A DNA stretch of 64,000 nt, from positions 113,021-177,020 of the forward strand of contig NZ_VDUX01000007.1 in assembly GCF_008039565.1 (NCBI RefSeq), read 5' to 3'. A program made the position numbers and the translations under genes. The DNA comes from Aeromicrobium terrae (GTDB lineage: Bacteria > Actinomycetota > Actinomycetes > Propionibacteriales > Nocardioidaceae). The notes under the pieces are model-generated. The model was not told the DNA's origin. It worked only from the letters and a program-made list of their open reading frames with translations, and did not search any database. Below are positions 48,592 through 57,115 of this stretch, one piece after another. Positions within the stretch are counted from its first letter, which is position 1; each line of letters starts with the position of its first letter.

Positions 48592-49687
48592 GCGTCTCGC
48601 CTTCCTGCTCGGGAAGGACCCGGCCACGTCGTTGGGCGGCGACATGACGATGTTCCGCCTGCTCACCGACATCGCGTCGGAGAAGTTCGAGACGGAGCTC
48701 ATCTGCCTGTCGGAGAACCCGGAGCGCCAGGACCCGGGCGTCGTCCGCGTGCAGAAGCCGCCGCTGTCCTGGCCGCCGTTGCTCACCCGCTCGGCCGTGC
48801 AGCGACGGAGCCTCCTGCACACGCGCTTCGACGTCGACGGGCTGCGTGACGCCGTCGCGGCCTCCACGGCCGACCGGTTCGTCGCGCTGCACTGCCACCT
48901 CGCCGAGTCCTACCTGCGGGCGCCCGACGTCCGGCCCGCCGAGGACCTGTTCGTCAGCACCGAGATCCTCGAGTCCAAGATCTGGCGCCGCATGCACGGG
49001 GTGGCCGGCCGGATCGAGTCACGCCGGCTGCACCGTGACGAGCTGCGCGTCGTCCGGTCGGCGCGAGCCGTGAGCGGCTACGACCGCGACGACATGGACG
49101 CCTATCGCGCGCTGGGGGTCAGCGCGCACTGGCTGCCGATGACGCTGCCGCCCGCGCCGAAGGTCGACGTGAAGGACACGCCCCCGCGCCTGGTCATGCT
49201 CGGCAACCGCACCTGGAAGCCGAACGCCGACGCGGCGGACACCATCGTCCGGCTCTGGCCGCGCATCTCGGCCGGCATCGCCGACGCCGAGCTGTGGCTG
49301 GTCGGGCCCAAGTTGCACCAGACCGCCGGGCACCTCCCGCCGGGCGTCACGGACGCCGGCATGGTCGAGCAGGTCGACGCCGTGCTGTCGTCGTGCCGCG
49401 CCCTCACCGCGCCGGTGGAGGTCGGCGGAGGGGTCCGGGTGAAGCTGTTGGAGGCGGCCGCGCGCGGACTGCCCGTGGTGTGCAGCCCGGAGGCGGTCGG
49501 CTCGATCGAGGCCGAGATCGGCATGCAGCCCGCCGCGGACGAGGACGACTTCGTGCACCGCTGCCGGGCCTTCCTTCTCGACGCCGACCTGGCCGGCGCC
49601 GAGGGGTCGCGGCTGCACGCCACCAACGCGCAGCGCTGGTCGGACCGCGTCGCCCAGGACGCCGTGCTCGGGTGGCTGACGTCGTGA
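48584..49687 (+). CDS. Glycosyltransferase, GT4-like
   Basis: This 367-residue protein has the GT-B fold. The C-terminal donor-binding half shows VMLGNRTWKPNADAA, ELWLVGPKL, and APVEVGGGVRVKLLEAAARGLPVVCS, the nucleotide-sugar site with the E-x7-E region modified. The N-terminus GKDPATSLGGDMTMFRLLTDIA is an acceptor-side glycine loop. It adds a sugar to the growing polysaccharide unit; donor and linkage are unknown. Confidence 0.85.
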   Translation: MAERLAFLLGKDPATSLGGDMTMFRLLTDIASEKFETELICLSENPERQDPGVVRVQKPPLSWPPLLTRSAVQRRSLLHTRFDVDGLRDAVAASTADRFVALHCHLAESYLRAPDVRPAEDLFVSTEILESKIWRRMHGVAGRIESRRLHRDELRVVRSARAVSGYDRDDMDAYRALGVSAHWLPMTLPPAPKVDVKDTPPRLVMLGNRTWKPNADAADTIVRLWPRISAGIADAELWLVGPKLHQTAGHLPPGVTDAGMVEQVDAVLSSCRALTAPVEVGGGVRVKLLEAAARGLPVVCSPEAVGSIEAEIGMQPAADEDDFVHRCRAFLLDADLAGAEGSRLHATNAQRWSDRVAQDAVLGWLTS

Positions 49688-51066
49688 GCACCATGGCGAG
49701 CACGACGGTCTCTCACGTCGGCCCCTCGGCCTCCGGCCGGACCCGCTGGATGCTGCTCGCCGTCTCCGCCCTCCTCACGGTGGCGCCGCTGGTCGTGTTC
49801 CTGACCGGCGACCGGACGACCCGCGAGATCGTGCTGGCCACGGCGGCGGCGGGTGCCGCGGCCTACGCGGCGGCGGTCCACCCGCGGCTGGTGTTCGCCG
49901 GCTGGGCCGTGGTGCTGGGCGTCGTGCCGTACATGCACGTCCCCGGCACGTCGGTGCCGCTGCTGCTCGTCCTGTCGCTCGGGCTGTGGGGAGCCCTGCT
50001 CTTCGTGCCGGGCGTCGCGTTCCGCACAGCCGGTCTCGAGCTGGCCGTCGTCGTCCTCGGCTCGCTCGCCCTGTTGTCCGTCGTCGCGTCCGACCTCAGC
50101 CCGCGTGCCCTGGTCGAGTACGCCGCCTGGCTCGTGGCCACGGCCGTCGTCATCCCGATCCGGTTCCTCCCCGACGACGTGAGGTCCGCCGTCGTCCGGT
50201 CCTTCACGGTGGCCACGGCGGTCGGCGCAGTCGTGGGCGTGCTGATCCGGATGGACGCACTCGGGCCGCTGCTGGGCCACCTGTCGGTCGTCGGCTACGA
50301 CCCGGAGCGCAACGTCCAGTACGTCTTCGGGGACGAGTCCAACACCGCCCGCCTCAGCGGCACCTTCCTCGAGCCGAACATCGCCGGCCTGATCCTCGCC
50401 GTCGGCGTGCTGCTGGCCGTCGCCTACTTCCGCGGCATGGCACGGATCGTGCTGGTCCTGGTCATCAGCGGCGGGCTGCTGCTCACGCTCAGCCGGGCGT
50501 CGATCGCGACGGTCGCCGTCGCGGCGCTCGTCGTGGTGCTCCGCTCGCCCGCGCGCCGGCTGGCGGTCGTCACGGCAGGAGCCGCGGCCGGCGTCGTCGC
50601 GCTGGCGATCCCGATCGTCCGCGAGCGACTGCTCGGCTCGTTCGGGCCCAGCGACTTCGGCAGCGTCGCGCGTGAGCTCGCCCTCAAGGAGTTCCCCGGC
50701 TCGATGGAGGGGCACTGGTGGTGGGGCCTCGGCTGGGACCGTCCGGAGTTCCGCGACCGGGACATCGGCCAGGTGGTCAACTACGTCGCCAACGTCCCGC
50801 TCGTCACGGTCTACCGCGGCGGCATCGTGCTCGGCCTGGTCGCCGTCGCGCTGCTGATCCTGCTGGTCCTCCGGTCGTGGCTCCACGCGGCGCGGTCGTT
50901 CGAGAGTGCCGTGCTGTGCGGCGGTGTCATCGGGTTCGTCCTGGTGGCGCTGCAGCTCGACTTCCCGGTCGCCCTCCAGGCGCCGGCCACGGCGGTCTTC
51001 TCGTTCCTGATCGCGCTGTCGCTGACGGCGTCACCGCCGCGGCCGCACCGGAGTGCCGATGCGTGA
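49684..51066 (+). CDS. O-antigen ligase/polymerase-like membrane protein
   Basis: This is a protein of 460 residues from GTG 49684 (ATG 49693 also possible). It has about eleven membrane helices. The long loop near 220-245 (LSGTFLEPNIAGLILAVGVLL) and SRASIATVAVAALVVVL are typical of the Wzy/WaaL family, with the Arg and the glycine-proline region before a periplasmic loop containing GHWWWGLGWDRPEF. It probably joins repeat units or ligates them to a carrier. It overlaps both neighbours, so it is within the operon. Confidence 0.8.
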   Translation: MSTMASTTVSHVGPSASGRTRWMLLAVSALLTVAPLVVFLTGDRTTREIVLATAAAGAAAYAAAVHPRLVFAGWAVVLGVVPYMHVPGTSVPLLLVLSLGLWGALLFVPGVAFRTAGLELAVVVLGSLALLSVVASDLSPRALVEYAAWLVATAVVIPIRFLPDDVRSAVVRSFTVATAVGAVVGVLIRMDALGPLLGHLSVVGYDPERNVQYVFGDESNTARLSGTFLEPNIAGLILAVGVLLAVAYFRGMARIVLVLVISGGLLLTLSRASIATVAVAALVVVLRSPARRLAVVTAGAAAGVVALAIPIVRERLLGSFGPSDFGSVARELALKEFPGSMEGHWWWGLGWDRPEFRDRDIGQVVNYVANVPLVTVYRGGIVLGLVAVALLILLVLRSWLHAARSFESAVLCGGVIGFVLVALQLDFPVALQAPATAVFSFLIALSLTASPPRPHRSADA

Positions 51067-52276
51067 CCCGAACAGCCAGGTCGGCCAGTACCTCGGCGGG
51101 CTCGACGGCGTGCGCGGCGCCGGCGCGCTCGCCATCCTGACCACGCACTGCATCGTGCAGTTCGCGCCGTCGTCCACGCCCAACGGCATCGCCCAGGTGC
51201 TCGGCCAGGCGCTCACGGTGTTCTTCGCGATGTCGGCGATGCTGATCTACACCCCGTTCGCCCGCGACATCGCGCGTGGCGAGCGGCGGGTGAAGGTGGG
51301 CATCTACCTGCGGCGTCGTCTGCTCCGGATCTTCCCCGCGTACCTGGTGATCTTCCTGATCTGCAACTTCGTCCTGCAGGCCGTGTACCTGCGGAACGCC
51401 GTCGAGGTGTCGGAGCGGGCGTCCGACGCGGGCACGGGGATGCTGACCGATCCGGGAGCGCTGCTCCTCAACCTGTCGCTGCTGCAGTCGTTCGTGCCCG
51501 ACCACCTGCAGACGGGCATCAACCCGAGCTGGTCGCTCACCACGGAGCTGACGTTCTACGCGTCGCTGCCGCTGTTGGCGGTGTGGCTCGTCGGCCGGTC
51601 GCGCCATCGACTCGCGACGGCGCTGGTGCCGCCCGCGATCCTGCTGGTCGCCGGGCTCGCCGGCCGCGCCTGGGCCGAGCACCTCTATGACGGCATGTCC
51701 GGCCTGTCGACGTTCGAGGCTGAGTTCGGCGCCCACGGCGTCGCGGTGCTGTCCCGCAGCCTGCTCGGCCTCGGCGACACCTTCGCGATCGGCATGATCG
51801 CCGCGGTCCTCTTCGTCTGGACCGAGCGGGGCGAGCTGGCATGGTGGACGCGGCGCCGCGCGACCGCGGTCGCCTGGACGCTGGTGGTGGTGGGAGCCGT
51901 CGCGGGTGCACTGCTCCGCGACGTCCACCCGTGGTTCCTCGGGTCGGCGACGTCGGTGGCCGCCGGCGGCGTGATCGTGCTGATGGTCGACCCGGGAGCC
52001 CGGCGGGAGGACTCCTCGCTCGTGCGGATCGCGAGCTGGCGACCGATCGAGTACATCGGCGAGATCTCGCTCAGCGTGTACCTGTGGCACTACCCGATGA
52101 TCATCCTGGCGTCGCGGGCCGGGTTGTTCGGCACGGACTCCGTCGCGAACCTGGTCGGCTCGGCCGTGTCGGTGGCCGCGGCGTCGATCCTGCTCGGCGC
52201 GATCACCTTCGCCCTGGTGGAGCGGCCGGCCATGACCGGACGATGGCCGTTCCTGAAGTCGCCCGCACGTCAGTGA
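51059..52276 (+). CDS. Membrane O-acyltransferase, acyltransferase-3 family
   Basis: This is a protein of 405 residues from ATG 51059 (GGAG just upstream; GTG 51053 possible). The acyltransferase-3 signature GGLDGVRGAGALAILTTHC is at 10-28 with the catalytic-region His. About ten helices follow, and FSLTTEL is seen here as NPSWSLTTELTFY. The ending IGEISLSVYLWHYPMIIL is typical of OafA/YrhL. It likely O-acetylates the polysaccharide. A second acyltransferase-3 protein is encoded at 2379 with a different subfamily look. Confidence 0.88.
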   Translation: MRDPNSQVGQYLGGLDGVRGAGALAILTTHCIVQFAPSSTPNGIAQVLGQALTVFFAMSAMLIYTPFARDIARGERRVKVGIYLRRRLLRIFPAYLVIFLICNFVLQAVYLRNAVEVSERASDAGTGMLTDPGALLLNLSLLQSFVPDHLQTGINPSWSLTTELTFYASLPLLAVWLVGRSRHRLATALVPPAILLVAGLAGRAWAEHLYDGMSGLSTFEAEFGAHGVAVLSRSLLGLGDTFAIGMIAAVLFVWTERGELAWWTRRRATAVAWTLVVVGAVAGALLRDVHPWFLGSATSVAAGGVIVLMVDPGARREDSSLVRIASWRPIEYIGEISLSVYLWHYPMIILASRAGLFGTDSVANLVGSAVSVAAASILLGAITFALVERPAMTGRWPFLKSPARQ

Positions 52277-52295
52277 TGGCTTGTACCGTGGCGCC

Positions 52296-53084
52296 ATGCC
52301 CGCGTACGACATGTATCGCGCGGTGGGCCGACGGACCGTCGAGGGGTGGGTCGATCCGCGCACCTTCGGGGTCCTTCGCGTCCTGAGCGACGAGCAGCAG
52401 CGCCTGGGGGTCACCGGCCCGGTCGCGGAGATCGGCGTGCACCACGGCAAGCTCTTCATCGCGCTCCAGCTCCTGGCCGAGCCTGGGGCGACGGCACTCG
52501 CGGTCGACGTGTTCGACGACCAGACCTTGAACGTCGACCAGTCCGGCCGCGGCGACCGACGTCGCTTCGAGCGCCAGGTCCGCCGGTGGGGCGACTGGTC
52601 GTCCGTCGTGGTCGAGCAGACCGACTCCACGCTGCTCACCGGTCTGGACATCATGCGGCTCGCCGACGGGGAGATCCGCCTGTTCAGCGTCGACGGCGGC
52701 CACACCGAGGAGACCGTGCTCGCCGACATGCGCACCGCCGAGGGAGCACTCGCGCCGGGCGGCGTGGTCATCGCCGACGACGTCTTCAACGACGAGTGGC
52801 CGAGCGTGTCCGTCGGCACCATGCGGTACCTGGGCACGAGTGGCCGCCTGGTGCCGTTCGCGATCGGGTTCGGCAAGACCTACTTCACCGACGAGGCGCA
52901 CGTCGTCGCCTATCGCGAGGCGGTGCGCCGGGCCTACGGCAAGCGGTGGCGCATCGCGCACAAGACCACGGTGTTCCACGGCTTCGACGTCGAGGTGCTC
53001 TGGGGCACGCCGATCACGCCGCGCTCCGTGCTGCGGCGCAGCAGCCTCGCCCGTCGGCTGTACCACCGTCTGACCTCCCGCTGA
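52296..53084 (+). CDS. Class I methyltransferase-like protein (Methyltransf_24 type)
   Basis: This is a protein of 262 residues from ATG 52296. The Rossmann core has the SAM-binding motif VAEIGVHHGKLFIALQLLA, motif II LAVDVFDDQTLNVDQSG, and the acidic FSVDGGHTEETVLADM, then PGGVVIADDVFND. This matches the polysaccharide-cluster class of small-molecule methyltransferases. It is expected to O-methylate a sugar, but the substrate is unknown. It lies between the acyltransferase and a glycosyltransferase. Confidence 0.82.
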   Translation: MPAYDMYRAVGRRTVEGWVDPRTFGVLRVLSDEQQRLGVTGPVAEIGVHHGKLFIALQLLAEPGATALAVDVFDDQTLNVDQSGRGDRRRFERQVRRWGDWSSVVVEQTDSTLLTGLDIMRLADGEIRLFSVDGGHTEETVLADMRTAEGALAPGGVVIADDVFNDEWPSVSVGTMRYLGTSGRLVPFAIGFGKTYFTDEAHVVAYREAVRRAYGKRWRIAHKTTVFHGFDVEVLWGTPITPRSVLRRSSLARRLYHRLTSR

Positions 53085-53130
53085 ACCGCGCCTCGATACG
53101 CTGGGGATTCCCGGTGGACGGAGTCCTGGC

Positions 53131-54249
53131 ATGACCGAGCACGTGCGTGTGGCGATCGCGCACGACTACCTGACCCAGCGCGGCGGCGCCGAGCGGGTCG
53201 TGCTCGCGATGGCCAGGGCGTTCCCGGACGCGCCGATCTACACGACGCTGTACGACCCCGACGAGACGTTCCCCGAGTACGCCGAGCTCGACGTCCGCAC
53301 CTCGCGGCTCAACCGCATCGGCTTCCTGCGCAAGCACCACCGCGCCGCGCTGCCGTTCCTGCCCGGTGCGGTCAGCTCGATGCGGATCGACGCCGACCTC
53401 GTGCTCGTCAGCAGCAGCGGCTGGGCGCACGGGGTCACGAGCACGGGGCAGAAGCTCGTCTACTGCTACTCGCCGGCGCGCTGGTTGCACCAGCAGCACC
53501 GCTACCTCGGCGACCACCCGTCACGCAGCACGGCCATCGCGCTCAAGCTGATGAGCCCGTGGCTGAAGCGCTGGGACTTCCGAGCCGCGCAGACCGCCAC
53601 GAGCTACGTGACGATCTCGTCGGTCGTGCAGGACCGCGTGCACTCGGTCTACGGCCTGCCGTCCACGGTGCTCGCGGCGCCGCGCCCCGACACGGACGAC
53701 TGCCCGTCGGAGCCCATGCCGTCGGTCGAGCAGTGGCTGGCGGGCGACCGCTACGAGCTGTGCGTGTCCCGGCTGCTGCCGTACAAGAACGTCGACCAGG
53801 TCGTCGCCGCCTACGCCCAGGAGCCGCGCCGCAAGCTCGTCGTGGTCGGCAGTGGGCCGGAGAAGCGGGCACTGCAGGAGGCCGCGGGGTCCAACGTGCT
53901 GTTCCTCCAAGGGATCACCGACGGCGAGCTCGCCTGGCTGTACCGGGGCTGCACGTCGCTGATCGCGATCAGCTACGAGGACTTCGGCCTCACCCCGCTG
54001 GAGGCCGCGTCGTTCGGCAAGCCGAGCATCGTGCTCCGGTGGGGCGGCTTCGTCGAGACGATGGTGGAGAACGAGACCGCCGTGTTCGTCGACGTGCCCG
54101 ACGCCGAGCACCTGCGGGAGGCCTTCGCCCAGGTCGACGCCCACCCGTGGGACGCCGACCGCATCACCGAGCACGCCGCGCGCTACCACGAGGACGTGTT
54201 CGTCGAGTCCATCCGCGAGCTGGTGAAGGGGCATCTGGCCGGTCGGTGA
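53131..54249 (+). CDS. Glycosyltransferase, GT4 family
   Basis: This 372-residue GT-B enzyme has the acceptor-side start IAHDYLTQRGGAERVVLAMA, typical of mannosyl- or related transferases. The C-terminal half has YELCVSRLLPYKNVDQVVAAY, LVVVGSGPEKRALQE and FGLTPLEAASFGKPSIV with the E-x7-E-like nucleotide-sugar site. The YCYSPARWLHQQHRYLGD segment resembles WbaZ-type transferases. It belongs to the polysaccharide cluster, 46 bp after the methyltransferase. Confidence 0.9.
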   Translation: MTEHVRVAIAHDYLTQRGGAERVVLAMARAFPDAPIYTTLYDPDETFPEYAELDVRTSRLNRIGFLRKHHRAALPFLPGAVSSMRIDADLVLVSSSGWAHGVTSTGQKLVYCYSPARWLHQQHRYLGDHPSRSTAIALKLMSPWLKRWDFRAAQTATSYVTISSVVQDRVHSVYGLPSTVLAAPRPDTDDCPSEPMPSVEQWLAGDRYELCVSRLLPYKNVDQVVAAYAQEPRRKLVVVGSGPEKRALQEAAGSNVLFLQGITDGELAWLYRGCTSLIAISYEDFGLTPLEAASFGKPSIVLRWGGFVETMVENETAVFVDVPDAEHLREAFAQVDAHPWDADRITEHAARYHEDVFVESIRELVKGHLAGR

Positions 54250-54331
54250 GACGTTCTCGTCAACTACCTGCAGTTCGGGCCGGTTTGGGCCAGACTCTCC
54301 GTGGGAGGGGATCCTGTCGTGGAGGTGACCT

Positions 54332-54574
54332 GTGCTCACAGAGGTCACGTTCGCCATGGACTCGAACTCCGGCGCCCCGTCCGTCGTCGGCGCGATGCTG
54401 GTGCCGCACGCCCACCGCTACGCCCCTCGCTGGGTTGAGCGCGGTGACCGCACCTACGTGATCGTGACGGTCTCGCCGGCCGTGGCGGAAGGTCTCGTCG
54501 CGCGGCTGACGCGTCTCCACCGCAGCGTCCGCTGCATCGGCCAGCAGGACGTCGTCGCCGAACAGGCCGGCTGA
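54332..54574 (+). CDS. Small hypothetical protein
   Basis: This is an 80-residue protein from GTG 54332, with GGAGG upstream (TGGAGGTGACCT). No family is recognised. The sequence is beta-rich at the start and ends with a basic helix (GLVARLTRLHRSVRC). It lies 82 bp after the glycosyltransferase and 8 bp before the metallo-beta-lactamase gene, so it may form a two-gene unit with the latter. The ribosome site and codon bias support it as real. Confidence 0.55.
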   Translation: MLTEVTFAMDSNSGAPSVVGAMLVPHAHRYAPRWVERGDRTYVIVTVSPAVAEGLVARLTRLHRSVRCIGQQDVVAEQAG

Positions 54575-54582
54575 GCCGTCCC

Positions 54583-55377
54583 GTGCACGTCGAGCACCTG
54601 GACTGCGCCGAGATGAACATCCCGGTGATGCCGCACTTCGTCGCGCACGTGCTGGTCTGCCACACCGACGCCGGGCTGGTGCTGGTCGACACGGGCTTCG
54701 GCACGTTGGACTACGTCGATCCCGGCCGGCGGATCGGTCCGATGCGCCACCTGCTGCGCCCCGGGTCGGACGACCGGAGCAGTGCGGTGCGCCAGCTCGA
54801 GCGTGCCGGCCACACGGCCGACGACGTGACACACATCGTCCTGACCCATCTGGACATCGATCACGTCGGTGGCATCGCGGACTTCCCGCACGCCACGGTC
54901 CACACGACCGCCGACGAGTACGCCGCCGCGTTCACGAACCCGGACTGGAACGACAAGGTGCGGTACCGGCACGCTCAGATGGAGCACGACGTCGTCTGGC
55001 GAACGCACGAGGGTCGCGGCGACGTGTGGGACCACGGACTCACCGGCCACGAGGTCCTGCCGGGCATCGTGCTGGTGCCGATGCCGGGCCACTCGCGCGG
55101 CCACGCCGCCGTGGCTGTCGACGCCGGCGACCGCGGCTGGCTGTTCCACGCCGGCGACGCCTGCTTCGACGCGAGCGCCTACGCCTCGACGTCCCCGGCC
55201 GGCCGCCCGCTGAGGAAGTACCGCACGGTGCGCGGCTTCGAGTGGAGCGTCGGACGCGACCACCAGGCCATCCGTGAGAACCACCGCACCCTCGCCCGCC
55301 TCGACGCCGAGCCCGACGTCACCGTCATCCCCGCCCACGACCAGCGGATCTTCGACGACCTCGCCGGTGGCCGCTAG
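54583..55377 (+). CDS. Metallo-beta-lactamase-fold hydrolase
   Basis: This is a protein of 264 residues from GTG 54583. The metal motif is THLDIDHVGG: H89, D91, D93, H94, so the second His of H-x-H-x-D-H is replaced by Asp, a variant common in the AHL-lactonase-like branch. Later ligands are the His in PGHSRGHAA, the Asp in FHAGDACF, and a C-terminal His in VIPAHDQ. Known relatives hydrolyse lactones, thioesters or related small molecules; the substrate is unknown. Its stop overlaps that of the converging CDP-glycerol transferase gene by 4 bases. Confidence 0.87.
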   Translation: MHVEHLDCAEMNIPVMPHFVAHVLVCHTDAGLVLVDTGFGTLDYVDPGRRIGPMRHLLRPGSDDRSSAVRQLERAGHTADDVTHIVLTHLDIDHVGGIADFPHATVHTTADEYAAAFTNPDWNDKVRYRHAQMEHDVVWRTHEGRGDVWDHGLTGHEVLPGIVLVPMPGHSRGHAAVAVDAGDRGWLFHAGDACFDASAYASTSPAGRPLRKYRTVRGFEWSVGRDHQAIRENHRTLARLDAEPDVTVIPAHDQRIFDDLAGGR

Positions 55378-56534
55378 GACCCCGCCAGCTCCTTGACCAG
55401 CTCGATGAACCGGGCCGCGGGGTCGGAGCGCTCGGGGCCGCCGAGGTAGTAGTCGGCGCGCTTCGGGCGGATCGAGGCGAGCGGGTCCTCGTCGAGCATC
55501 GCGTCCAGGGCGGCGTCGAGGGCGGTGAGGTCGCGGTCGAGGACGTAGGCCGAGACGGCCGTCGGGTGGGCGGCGCGGAAGGCCTCGGCGTCGGAGAACT
55601 GAGCCGCGTACATCGCGTACGGCTTCTCGCTGGCCATGAAGTCGACGACGATGCCGGAGATGTCGGAGACCATCGCGTCGGCCATGTTGAAGGCATCGAC
55701 GAGCGGCATGGTCATCGCCTCCTCGCCCCAGCGGTGCGGCCGGTTGGTCTCGGCCGCATCGGCCTCGAGCATCGCGAAGCAGCGTTCGATCATCGCCTCG
55801 GCCTCCTCGTGGTTGCGGCCGGCGAAGTGGCGGCGGAACACGACGGTGCAGCCGCGGTCGATCAGCGCCTGCACGATCCGGTCCGCCACGGCGAGCGACG
55901 AGACGTTGAGGAGGTCGTCCGCGTGCCGCCAGGTCGGGGCGTAGAGGACGGTGGGCGGGTAGCGCACCCGCCCGGTCGCCAGCTGGATGCCCTCGGTCTG
56001 CGGCCGGCCGATGACGCGCAGCTTCTCCGGCGGCACCGTCAGCCCGGCGTCGGTGAAGCGGTCGATGGCGGCTTGCCCCGCCACGGTCACGAGGTCGTAC
56101 GCGAGCACCCGCTCCGACGCACTGAGCGGCTTGTCGCTGTCGCCGTGGCCGAGGAACGCGTGCGTCACGTCGTCGCGCTCGAGGAACACCGAGTTCTTCC
56201 CGGCGCCGTGCGGGTACAGCGCACCGCGCACCGACGACGGGATCTCCCGCAGCACGATCGGCACGTCGTACTGCCGGGCCAGCTCGTCGAAGATCGCCCG
56301 GTCGTGCGCGACCACGCACCACGGCACCTCAGCACGGTCGATCCACGGTGACCACATGCCGACGTGGACGCCGACCTTGCCCGCGTAGGGGACGGCGATC
56401 AGGGGCGCGTAGGCCTTGATGGCGGCGGCCACGCCCTTCAGCGCGCGCCGTCGGCCGAGTCGTGCAGGGCGTGGAGACAGGTCGGGGTGCACGGGCTGCC
56501 CGGGGAAGTTCACCGCCAACGGCACCGACGTCAC
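55374..56534 (-). CDS. CDP-glycerol glycerophosphotransferase-like protein
   Basis: This 386-residue protein is of the TagB/TagF type, which transfers glycerol phosphate from CDP-glycerol to make teichoic-acid-like polymers. Family motifs are LYPHGAGKNSVF, HAFLGHGDSDKPLS, VIGRPQTEGIQ, VLYAPTWRH and MVSDISGIVVDFMASEKPYAM. It runs opposite to the polysaccharide operon and converges on the metallo-beta-lactamase gene. A glycerol-phosphate polymer would fit an actinobacterial wall. The length is that of the catalytic domain only. Confidence 0.88.
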   Translation of the reverse strand: MTSVPLAVNFPGQPVHPDLSPRPARLGRRRALKGVAAAIKAYAPLIAVPYAGKVGVHVGMWSPWIDRAEVPWCVVAHDRAIFDELARQYDVPIVLREIPSSVRGALYPHGAGKNSVFLERDDVTHAFLGHGDSDKPLSASERVLAYDLVTVAGQAAIDRFTDAGLTVPPEKLRVIGRPQTEGIQLATGRVRYPPTVLYAPTWRHADDLLNVSSLAVADRIVQALIDRGCTVVFRRHFAGRNHEEAEAMIERCFAMLEADAAETNRPHRWGEEAMTMPLVDAFNMADAMVSDISGIVVDFMASEKPYAMYAAQFSDAEAFRAAHPTAVSAYVLDRDLTALDAALDAMLDEDPLASIRPKRADYYLGGPERSDPAARFIELVKELAGS

Positions 56535-56578
56535 GGAGGTCAGCGTATCTGCGGTGACGTTCTGCCATCATCAGGCGC

Positions 56579-57115
56579 ATGTGGTCGAGCCTTCCGTCCC
56601 AACCGCGCCGCGGCCTGCAGGTCGCCGGATTCCTGGTGCTGACGCTCGGCGTCGGCGCGTTCGCGCTCCCCGCCCTCGGGCGGATGGACGAGCGCACGGT
56701 CGGCATCGTCGAGCTCGAGCTGATGCGCACCACGTCGAAGGCGCAAGAGCTTCTCGCGCTGCTCGCGGGTGGCGGGATCGACTCGGCGCGAACGTCGATC
56801 TACCTCGACTTCCTGTTCCTGACCCTCTACGGCGCGACGCTCAGCGCGGCCTGCATCCTCGTCGCGGCGCGGGCGTCGGAGAAGGGGATGGACCTGTTCG
56901 AGGGTCTGGGCAAGGCGCTCGCCCCGGTCGCCGTCGTCGCGGCAGCGCTCGACGCGCTGGAGAACGTCGCGCTGCTCGTCGTGCTCGACGGGCATCCCGA
57001 CCAGCCGTGGCCGGCGCTCGCCTTCGGCTTCGCGTCGGTGAAGTTCGTGCTGCTCGGCGTGGTGGTGCTGTTCGTGCTGGGCGGCCTCCTGGCCACCCGG
57101 CGACGCACCGCCTAG
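56579..57115 (+). CDS. Small four-helix membrane protein
   Basis: This is a protein of 178 residues from ATG 56579. It has four hydrophobic helices, at about 15-33, 80-100, 110-135 and 152-172 (e.g. GLQVAGFLVLTLGVGAFALPALG and FGFASVKFVLLGVVVLFVLGGLLA). A soluble loop after helix 1 carries ELELMRTTSKAQELLALLAGG. No family is recognised. It is divergent from the CDP-glycerol transferase gene and converges, with a 4-base overlap, on the large secreted protein. Confidence 0.7.
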   Translation: MWSSLPSQPRRGLQVAGFLVLTLGVGAFALPALGRMDERTVGIVELELMRTTSKAQELLALLAGGGIDSARTSIYLDFLFLTLYGATLSAACILVAARASEKGMDLFEGLGKALAPVAVVAAALDALENVALLVVLDGHPDQPWPALAFGFASVKFVLLGVVVLFVLGGLLATRRRTA

